From positions 19,498 through 37,379 of the forward strand of contig LSSK01000257.1 of NCBI GenBank assembly GCA_001969505.1: 17,882 nt of DNA. The letters run 5' to 3'. The position numbers and the translations under genes are program-made. Positions within the stretch are counted from its first letter, which is position 1. Each line of letters starts with the position of its first letter. Below are positions 9,395-17,882 of this stretch, piece by piece. A model generated the notes under the pieces. That model was not told where the DNA came from. It did not search any database and was given only the letters and a program-made list of their open reading frames with translations. The stretch comes from Zancudomyces culisetae. Taxonomy: Eukaryota > Kickxellomycota > Harpellomycetes > Harpellales > Legeriomycetaceae.

Positions 9395-12300
9395 TCAAGA
9401 TTCTAACACCTCTCTAACCGCACTGCAAAATGTAGACGCAATATCGGAATAAGATAAGCCTAGATACCCTGAATCGGTAGAGTAAATTCTACAAGTTACA
9501 AATGCATGAACAAAATCTAGTGACACTTTCACTTCTGAAAGTATACAAACACTCTTCGTGTCGGGAAATACAAGTTTAGAGGAGCTATACAGAACATGGA
9601 ACCCTACTGAGCCAGGAGCACTTGGAACCGTACGTTGAGCAACACTGAAAATATTGTTCAGGCCTAATTTACTTCTTGCGTCCTCAAGGGTATTCACACA
9701 AAGCCCAGAGAACACCAAACTACCAGTAGCAGCGTGTCCGTTTGGATTTCTCCAAAACGACAGAAACTCGGTCTGATCGATTTTGTAATCACCAGACAAC
9801 AATATATGCATCGAGTAAACGGTTTGAAAGTAAAATATGCCCAAAGAGCATTTTATCGCTATTTGAAGGTTGTTTATAGGGTCCATTTTCATCACGAACT
9901 GTGAGTCTTGATACAAAGGAACGACTGTCGAAGCGAATGAGCCTGGAAGTAAAGCGTCATCTGGGATCTGCAAGGGAAGTAATGGGAAAATTCCAAAAGA
10001 ATTTTGGTTGATCTGTATAGCAAAACCTGTCAACGTATTTTGAGAACAATTATAGAAATCTAGGTTAAGCTGAATCGTTCCGTCAATATTTCGTTCAAAT
10101 GAGCCGCAAATTTCTAAACCATTTGTTTGACTCGAATCCAAGAATTTTGTTTTCGTAGTTGCAGCAGCGGAGTTAAGGTTGTACTGTGACCCAAGGGAGT
10201 TGGCTCCGGCCAGATTGCTACCTCCGAGTCCCCCTGAATAAGCTTCTCCAAAATTTCCAAAATTTGCATTATAATCCATTGCTGAATTATTTTTATTTGT
10301 TAGTCCACCTCTTTGTTCAGTTTTTTGTTTAGGTTGGGGTTCAAAAGAGCTTAAACTACTAGCACCGTTCAAATTATTTGCAGAATAAAGCATGGGTGTT
10401 TTTGATTGCTCAGTAATTGATACTGTATCTGTAGCACGTTTATTGGCTGTAGCTTCACCAATTAAATTTGCATTTTCCCCATCTGTGTTACAAAAATCGG
10501 TAGCAAAGTTTCTATTGGCTAGGTTTCCAGAACTTGCCAAAGAACGCAATGATGGCTGATAACCACCAACGGTAAATCGTGAGTGACTGGACTGCAAAGT
10601 GCCAAAGATCTTGGTAAGTGGGCCGACATCTTGACCAGCGCTGACAGGTTGTTGGTTCATCATGTTTCTTGAGCTAGAGATAGAGAGAGAGGCTAAGTGG
10701 GTGTCCAGATCTGCCTGAACGGATGATGTTTGAGGTTGGTGGCTTACTGAACTTGAAAAGCGAGCAGTCGAATTCAAACGCAGGTATTCTGGGTGGGAAT
10801 CGTCAAGTTGGGAATAGGACTGTGAGCTTTTTGAGGATAGTGGCGGTTCAGCTGTGTATTCAGAGATGCGTGAGTCATTAGAAGCTTTAGTGGATAGAGA
10901 AAAGGAATTGGACTTGCCAATAGTGGCAGGGAAATCAGCCAAGGCAGAGTACGGGTCGATGTCTTTGTACTCGGTAAGCTCAGGAGAGTGTTCGCTATCT
11001 GGTTCTGCTAAAGAATATATATCATAAGGACTACTTTCAAGTGGCTTGGGCGTTTCGTCTGATGGGTAGTTGAAACTGTATTCAAAGTCCGGCTTTTTGA
11101 ACCTAAAATTGACAATAGCAGATGGGTTTCCAGGTTCGAACTGCTTTATGTTTTTAAACATGACGGTTTGTGGAACTTTATAAACTGTAGAAAGTCTAGA
11201 CACATTTAAAACCAGACTATCCAGCGTTTTATCATCAAAGGAGGTTGATTCAAAAGATTTTGTGTGATATTTAGCAAATACCACCTTTTTCGCCTTTTCG
11301 GGAGAAATAGAGATCAACCTCCAATAAAAAAAGGCCCGGTCTCTGACATCAGGATTATCAATTTGTTCAGTCGCCATCTTCATTACTTTTTGTGCAACCT
11401 TTTCTCCAAAGTCGCGATCAATAATATAGGCCTTGGCCAAAGCTGTAATCAGCGCCAGCTGAACATTTGAAGGCTCATTGAGAAAATTCTCAACGAACCC
11501 GCTAAAATATTTTCCGTACCCTTGTATGACATTAAGATTAGAACCAGTTATCCATAAAGCTGCTGCCTTAGCTTCAGGCTCGGTAAATCCTGAGAATTTT
11601 CCACATACATACTTTATATATCCCCTATACTTACTTGGATATCGGTGTAGCACCAGGCTAAGCGCAATGGTTGCGTACTCGGCAAGCTTGTTGGATTTTT
11701 TTCTAATGGTTTCAATTAGCACTTGTACGCATTCAGTTGATATCAGCTCGTAGTTGACAGCAAGTTTCGCAATACCCAAAATTGCACTCTTCGAGATATC
11801 TGTTTCATGGATATAATCTGCTAATTCCATGAGCACGAGTCTACTATTATCGTCGTTCGCGAGAGTAATAAGTAACTCCAGTTTTTCTTGTTTGACATAG
11901 CTAGGTTCATTAAACTTGATAAAGAACGCATGTATTTGATTGGACATGATATGTGGCCACCTTTGCAATAGCACTTGGATGCTTTTCAAGGTAGTGTATT
12001 GGACCTCGGGCCCTGAGTGTAGTGAAGTAGTCAGTGGTAGGGAAATACTATTACATATACTGATCAGGTACTCTTCGTTGCTTATATATGTCATCAGGTA
12101 ACAAATCAGCCTTATTGTTGCTGATGCTACACCAGTGTTGCTGTGCTGAAGTCGTGATGTGATCTGGTTAATCAGCAATTTTGCATCCTCCTCTGAATTT
12201 ATCGTTACGCACATTAGCGCGTCCAATATTTGAATTTGGTTCCACTCGTTGCACAAAAGTAGCGCAGTCGTTAGTTTTAAGGCTGTATCGATAGTTATGA

Positions 12301-13259
12301 CAAGTTTTGCATCAGAAATGGTTTCTGATAGCTCGATCAGTACTGATATTGCCGCAGCAACAACCTAGTTTATTAGTATTAACTTCTGAGTGAGTATTGT
12401 TGTGCTTACTTTTGTGCTTTTCATTTTTTTTAAAAAAAAAAAAGTAAATAAATGTGTGCCTACCTCTGGGTGCTCATCTGCCAATAACATCTTCAAACTC
12501 TTAAGAAGATCAGGCTCATCATGTAAGTACTCCGAGTTGAATCTGAATACTTTAAGAACCGATATTGCTGATACTTTTCGTACAAAGGGATCCTTATCAG
12601 CTAACGATCTCAGCAAAATTTCAATTAGTGAATAGATAACATTTCGGTCATAAATATAACCCATAGTTCTAATCGCAGTCGCTCTTATCGTCGGATTACG
12701 AGAATTAGCGTCCTTTACAAGTAGAAATTAATAGTTCATGAATGTTAGCTCAACTGTTTTATATATTTATTTTGTTTGGCGTGATATTCTGGTGAATAAT
12801 TTTGAGGCTATACCATGGAACTACATATAGTTTGTGCGTTTTTCATAGTATACCGAATAAAAACACAAAATCCATTAACTTACACTTTCTAAATAGTGGA
12901 TCGCCGACTCAGCTAGCTTTGGATAGCTTTTCCCATAATTTATCAGATACAAATATATCATCTTTTTCAAATCCACATCGTCTACATTTAAATATTCCAG
13001 CACTTGCGAGTGCAGCGAAGAAACATCTATCCCTGCTGCCATGTGCTTTATTACTTTTCTTATAGTGTCCTTCTTCTTTGTTATCTTGTTATTTCTACAT
13101 GCCTCCAACTCTACTTTCAATTCTTCAATGTCTAGGTATTTTCAAAAAACAGCGTTTTTTAATTTATTTTTTTTACTTGTAGTAGATTCTCTGTTAACAA
13201 TTATTTTTGTGGGTCAAATTTAATACAAAAAACGTCCACTTACCATTCATGCTCGCCAT
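9395..13259 (-). CDS. AP-1/AP-2 clathrin adaptor beta subunit (beta-adaptin), four exons
   Basis: The large beta subunit of a heterotetrameric AP coat complex, which binds clathrin and cargo at the Golgi/endosome (AP-1) or plasma membrane (AP-2). Model on the minus strand: exons 13259-13244, 13131-12884, 12712-12464 and 12364-9395, giving 1160 residues and a TGA stop. Introns are 112, 171 and 99 nt with donors GTAAGT, GTAAGT and GTAGGC. Junction phases are 1, 0 and 0, and the joins restore conserved spacing, e.g. AIHYLES|DANSRNP and LADEHPE|VVAAAIS. The helical-repeat trunk covers about 1-575, including LDLKKMIYLYLINYGK-type and NPDVRDRAFFYWRL blocks. A Ser/Asn-rich hinge covers about 582-917. 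The appendage covers about 918-1160, with LEICGSF, NSFGIFPLLPLQ, MDPINNLQIAIK, FYFQTVY and NNIF. At 1160 residues it exceeds human beta1/beta2 (about 940-950) because of the hinge, in which no classical clathrin box is visible. AP-1 versus AP-2 cannot be decided. The tiny first exon (MASMN) is the least certain part. Confidence 0.92.
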
Positions 13260-14520
13260 ATTTGTCGTATTGATTATATTTAATCATTCAAGCTCACTAG
13301 CTCTATCACTATTAAATGCTTATCTTGGTATTCTTGGATGTATCGATTGTTCGTGAAGCGTTTTTTTATTTTTTAAAAAAGGCAATATACTATCTTGCCT
13401 TTTGTTCAAATATGTTTATTGTCTGTTATGTCTATATTCCGCATACTTTAATGATAAAACGCTTTTGCATCAGCAAAATCGATTCTATCCTAAATGTGCG
13501 AATAGTATATTTTCGGGAGGTTTATTTTGTGTCAGCCTTTCTGGTGCAAAATCTAGTTAGCTATATATGCTACTATTGTTACGCCCTATGTTGGTATTAT
13601 AATATTTCCCTGTTAGATAGGCTTGCTCTAATCTTTTTTCTTTCTTTTTCCAAGTCTAATGAAAACAAAAACGGTTTAAAGCAAGACCAAAAGCGAGTTT
13701 CAAGAGTTCAAGCTTTTAACCTACATTATTGGATTGATTCAAATTCCCTTGCGTGAATATTGATTTCATCAGTTTGAACACTAGCACACTAACCATTGTA
13801 AACCTAATTTTGGTATTTTTACAGGATTTAGAAATCAACATGAATTCCCGCTTTTTTTAACACGTTTTTAGTGGTATAGTCAGCAAAATAAAAATAAACG
13901 AGCTATAAAAAATCACCATTAAAAAATGAATGCAAAACAAGTTATCGTGATTAAAATTTCTACACAACAGTCAATAGCAAACACCCACAAACAAAAGAAT
14001 TTGCTTGAAATTACCAAAAATACATACCACAAAGAGAATCAAGTATACGTTTTCATTACTAAACTAAGCTTAATGAACATTTTTCGTTGGATGTCAGTAC
14101 ATTTTGTCCTAGTAATTTGCCGATTTTTGGGAAACAGGTTTTAGGTTTAGAGCCAGTACCATAAAACCGAATAGGTTCTAGGATATCCAGCACAATTTAG
14201 CATTCTTTTTCTCAAACAAAAGTCATATTTTGATTTTTATTCACCCTAACTTTATGTAGAAACATTCACAAAAATCCTAATGAATATGAGTATATGATGT
14301 AGCCGGCTAAGCTGCAATAAAGAGGATAAGTTCCATCAAATCAATTTTTTGGATTTACAGTACGATAAATTTAACAACAGATGCCATTTATTTAACGATT
14401 GTTGGAGAGGCAAGCCTAGGTATGTAAAATGGTAATAGGGCTGAAAAAAAAATAAAGCCAAACGTCGATAAAGTAGTGTATGCTAAGCTTGGGTAAAAGG
14501 CACATATTCAGAATAAAGAA
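13260..14520. other. 1.3 kb spacer between beta-adaptin and PP2C
   Basis: This separates two minus-strand genes, so it should contain the beta-adaptin promoter (near 13260) and the PP2C 3' end (near 14520). A plus-strand open frame of 146 codons (13316-13756) is present but looks random: very rich in F, Y, I, C and L, with no motif. There is a 9-bp perfect hairpin at 13377-13403. A minus-strand AATAAA at 14387-14392 may be the PP2C polyadenylation signal. Confidence 0.55.
14387..14392 (-). terminator. Possible PP2C polyadenylation signal (AATAAA)
   Basis: TTTATT on the plus strand reads AATAAA on the minus strand, about 129 bases past the PP2C stop codon. This distance is like that of the HEM13 signal. 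The motif is common by chance at this composition. Confidence 0.3.
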
Positions 14521-16578
14521 TTAGTCTAGTTTTTTTGACTCGGGTATGCTCAAGTCAGTGGGTTCAGAAGCATCAGAGGACAATGCTGTATCAGAAGTAG
14601 GAGTTGGGGCAGAGTCGACCGTACCATCCATGGGAGCAGCATCCAAAATGTCCTTTGGTAGGTCTTTTGTAGCATTACCCATTGCGATCTCTGAATCGCT
14701 ACTTGGTGTGGTATCCAAGGTTTGTGTTGGCGTGTTTTCTGACTTCTGAGGAAGCGTTTTTTTTGGCAATTCACCAGAGACTTCGTTAGAAGGTTCGCTC
14801 TCGGAAGGGTTTAAAGAAGCTTCAGAGAAAGATCCATGCTCCGATGAACCCACGCCTGCTTCATAGCGTTGCTTTACTGACTGGTACCATTCGTCAGATG
14901 TCTTTCCACCCAAAATAGCGACAATAACCACAGTCATATTGTCGCAGCCTATACCGCCGAGTCCAGTATCCTTTGCCAAACAGTCCATCATTAGATTCTC
15001 GCATATTTCTGGGAGCTTTAGACCCCTTGCGATGCTGCAACTAATGTAGGAAATCACCTGCTGGTTACTCATACAATCCCAGATACCTATTTAAAGTTAA
15101 AATTATTGCCATAAAGTATGCTCAACAACCTCTTATCTGGTGAACCTATAAACATTGGTAAAATTTAATTTGGCAAGAAATGTTTACCATCGCATGCTAA
15201 AACCAGAAATTCGTCGCCCTCCTGTAGGTTGTGCTGTATAACATCGGGATATGCTAGTAATACATAGTGACAGAAAAATAAAGCAAGGGCTGACATAGGA
15301 TTTTTTATATAGAGAAAGTCCGAATTTTGAACTCATCGCTTACCTGTAACTACCTGTTTTTCTGGGGTAAGATTGGAATTCTTTTTAAAGTCGAAATCAC
15401 CCAGTGCCCTTGACAATGCAAGATTTCCTATTTACCATAGTTATCCACCCCTCCATAAATAATCTAGGATTGTATATATGCAAAAGGAATGACAAAAAAA
15501 AAGATAGAGTCCAAATTACCGTTAACCCTATTAAATTCTACAAATCCGCCTCCTTCAATAATTCTCCTGTATTCGTCTATTTTTTAATCATTATAAAATG
15601 CGTTAGATCGTGGTGTTAAACGTCAAGTAAGCTAGTTCGTTTAAACCTAGCCCAGAAAATAAAGCGCCAATATCATATCGATAACTTTCTAAATCTACCT
15701 TGATTATTGGGTTTATGATCAAATGAAAGCTCCTTATTAGCTCCTGATGTACTTAAAATACAACGCGAGTCTCCAGCATTCCCCTAATATACGAAATTAG
15801 TAGATATATATTGTGATTGATGTTTAATATTCTTGATATAACTCACGCAGCTATCCATTAAATTTTTTTTAGCTTTAATCAATTATAAAAAGGATAAGCA
15901 TAGCTTACGCAATAAATCGTGCCGTCGGGTGTAATTAACACACACACTGCTGTACATCCAGACGATTCCCGCTTAAAGACGTTCTCTAATCGTTATACTT
16001 CAGTTAGAACTTTGACTTTATTACAAAAAAAAAGTTTTAGCCTGAGATTCCTAATGTTTCTACACTCACTTTTTCTAAAAGTCTCATCTGCATTCAAAAA
16101 TCCTTTTTTAATTGCTTGTTCGTAATTTCCTTCGGAAAAGCTCTCTGTTGCCAAAATATGTTTGTGTAATTCATCGCCCGCAAATATCGCTGCGTTTTTT
16201 CCTATATTTCATTATTTTCGTTTAATTGTTGATTGTTCAACATCCGCCTCATTTAAAATACTTGTCAAGATTATAAAATACCTCCATGCCCATCGAAAAC
16301 AGCAAAAAATGCTATTTCTGAATCCGGATCTATTTTCAAAAGCGTTGTATGTGCGTCCTCCATCCCTATTGTTTTCACCATTACATATATTCATTTATAG
16401 TAAATTCAACCGTTTATGTGCTCAGATCTTCAAAGTAAAATTATATGGAATTGAGATTTGAAGCTGGGAACTTACTAATTCGCCATCCCTGCATGGATGA
16501 AGCACCGTACATGAATCTATTATCTCCTCCCTGAGAGGTTTCTTTTTCTGTGAGGGGCTCCGAAAGTGTCTGTCCCAT
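14521..16578 (-). CDS. PP2C-type Ser/Thr protein phosphatase (Ptc2/Ptc3-like), nine exons
   Basis: A Mg/Mn-dependent protein phosphatase of the PPM family; fungal relatives down-regulate stress MAPK and checkpoint kinases. Exons (minus strand): 16578-16476, 16365-16282, 16201-16070, 15985-15909, 15783-15699, 15576-15520, 15427-15344, 15253-15188, 15086-14521. These give 417 residues and a TAA stop. The eight introns are 80-125 nt and all end in TAG. The joins rebuild every PPM motif: MGQTLSEP at the N-terminus, MEDAH (36-40, metal residues Glu37/Asp38), FAVFDGHGG (55-63, Asp59), SGCTAV (115-120), GNAGDSR (133-139), [10 protein letters not shown] (181-190), LACDGIWDCMS (226-236, Asp229) and GCDNMTV (276-282, Asp278). 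The catalytic domain ends near 300. The tail, about 300-417, is rich in S, T, P, E and D and looks disordered. Gly2 with Ser6 fits an N-myristoylation signal (inference). Arg35 stands before MEDAH where Ser or Glu is usual; the acceptor that sets it is the only reasonable one I see. Confidence 0.95.
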
Positions 16579-17882
16579 TCTCTATGTGTCTATAATTCCA
16601 AATCCGACTAAAATGCTGGTAAACAAAATTAAATTTTACTTTTTTTTTTTTGATGCTAGTGGGTTTAACCGGAAGATTTATATCTAGTCTTGATATTTTT
16701 TTTTTCTTATAAAGAGTGTTTGTCAGTTTTGTACTTTAATCCTACAATACGTGGCAACGAAAAAAAAATTACATCTTTTTAGGTCTGGCAATTGTTCAGC
16801 CTGTTTATATTAGATGAATGGTTTTTTTAATGCTTGGCCAATCCGCAACATTATTTAGACCCAATGTCGGTAACATTGACATTCTGTATTGGATTTTTCA
16901 CACCGTTCCAGATGCAGCAAAGCTGAAAACAATCTTCATTCAATAAATCCAACACACCTGGGCCACCCTGAGCCTATTTTGAGTCTATTTCTGTAAACTC
17001 GTCGTTTCACTTTCCATATATGATATATGATATTTAGATTTACTTTTTATTCCCGGACTCAAGCTTTCTTTTTAGAACATCAATGATATTTGCTTTATTT
17101 TACTCTCAACTCCTGCTACTCTGTTATTGTGAACTAATTTTGGTTCTGTGTAGGCAACTAGTGGTTATCACATGATAAATACGGAATATTTTACCTTTTA
17201 ATACATCTTGTGGTATTATTGGCGGGTGTTATTGCCTACATGCTCACTAGTGAAATAAAAAGTAAATGATGTTAGTACACCCACATAGCCAACAAGCCAT
17301 CTTTGGTCATCAAAAATAGTAGAAATGCTTGGGGTTTCCAGATGATCTTAGAATCTACTAATAAAACACCCCCATGGGTGGTTTACATTTCGGTAATCAA
17401 GGGAATTTTAGACCTATACTGGTATCTACTACATCTTGATAAAATAGGCGTGAAAAAGATACTTGTACACCAAAAATACTATGAGAAGAAGGTAATAACG
17501 TTTCGTTTCTGTTCTTTTGAGTATGAGATACTTATTTTTGAAGTAGATTAATTCACATTCTGATCTTCACAACGTGATACAAGAGTTATGTGAAATGTTT
17601 AGCTAATACGTGTCGAAGTCTATTAAAATAAACAAACAGTTTTAGTAGTAAAGCTAGACCTTTTTTTTCAACAAAAAATTGAAGCTGTTATATAAAATTT
17701 ACAAAGAGGTTTGTGATGGGGAAGGGGGTGTTGTAGCCAAGTAAATATACTTTCATCTCCTCGAGCTACGCAAATACTCGTATGATGGGTAGAGGTTTAT
17801 GATATTAAAAAAATATGTTTATTAATAGTTACGTTGTTGAAATTTTGTTAGATAATTTTAGTACAAAGCATACATAAAACAG
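16579..17882. other. Right-edge region upstream of PP2C, no certain gene
   Basis: The first few hundred bases should contain the PP2C promoter, including three CCAAT-type pentamers at 16838-16892. Beyond that I see no recognised gene. A plus-strand open stretch bounded by AG and GT (17276-17491) could be an exon of a gene continuing past the edge, but a competing open frame exists on the minus strand in part of the same DNA and neither matches a family I know. Confidence 0.5.
16838..16892. promoter_or_regulatory. CCAAT-box cluster upstream of PP2C
   Basis: CCAAT occurs at 16838-16842 and 16861-16865, with an inverted copy (ATTGG) at 16888-16892, all 260-315 bp upstream of the PP2C start codon. 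Three copies in 55 bp is more than expected (about one per 500 bp counting both strands). The HAP/NF-Y factor binds such boxes in either orientation in fungi. Use here is inference. Confidence 0.3.

Noticed and set aside
13134-13190. Alternative extra micro-exon inside beta-adaptin intron 1 (after an AACAG, before a GTAAAA)
   Set aside because: Including it would shift the frame of the following exon; joining 13244 directly to 13131 keeps the conserved frame.
13333-13367. U6 snRNA-like 3' end (TTCGTGAAGCG followed by a T run)
   Set aside because: The 11-base match and T run are suggestive, but the ACAGAGA and AGC elements and the rest of U6 are missing upstream. Probably chance, at most a fragment.
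13377-13403. Hairpin of 9 bp with 9-nt loop next to an A/T run, resembling a bacterial terminator
   Set aside because: The DNA is eukaryotic, so a factor-independent terminator has no meaning here, and a hairpin of this size is expected by chance.
13316-13756. Plus-strand open frame of 146 codons with an ATG start
   Set aside because: Composition is that of AT-rich noncoding DNA (F, Y, I, L and C dominate), no motif is seen, and it lies over the promoter zone of beta-adaptin. Length alone is not enough.

Overview
This is AT-rich eukaryotic nuclear DNA, most likely from a fungus. The evidence is a short coproporphyrinogen oxidase with no visible mitochondrial presequence (as in yeast Hem13), a Ptc2/Ptc3-type PP2C phosphatase beginning MGQTLSEP, a protein resembling the fungal LYR/Cup1 group, spliceosomal introns of 80-171 nt, and long gene-poor spacers. 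The large spacers and the intron-rich phosphatase argue against a budding yeast. An early-diverging AT-rich lineage is possible, but I cannot place it securely.

Layout: 1-4162 holds no gene I can support, only low-complexity DNA, a 12-bp minisatellite, a purine-rich tract and a decayed tRNA-like element. 4163-5191 (+) is an intronless HEM13-type gene. It converges on a 303-residue LYR-motif protein (5421-6332, -). Next on the minus strand come an ACC-synthase-like PLP aminotransferase (6830-8188), the beta subunit of an AP-1/AP-2 clathrin adaptor in four exons (9395-13259), and a PP2C phosphatase in nine exons (14521-16578). The last 1.3 kb (16579-17882) has no certain gene; it probably contains the PP2C promoter and perhaps an exon of a gene that continues beyond the window.

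The five genes are ordinary single-copy housekeeping functions: haem synthesis, a mitochondrial LYR protein, amino-acid metabolism, vesicle coat and stress phosphatase. Nothing suggests an operon, cluster, mobile element or defence system. I reconstructed both multi-exon models by hand from reading frame, GT/AG sites and family alignment remembered from known proteins; all junctions keep phase and restore the conserved motifs. I did not find an undescribed biological system. The observations most worth checking are a long beta-adaptin hinge with no visible clathrin box, a G-quadruplex-type motif just after the beta-adaptin stop codon, near-uniform TAG intron ends, and a run of frame-preserving phase-1 exons in the phosphatase.
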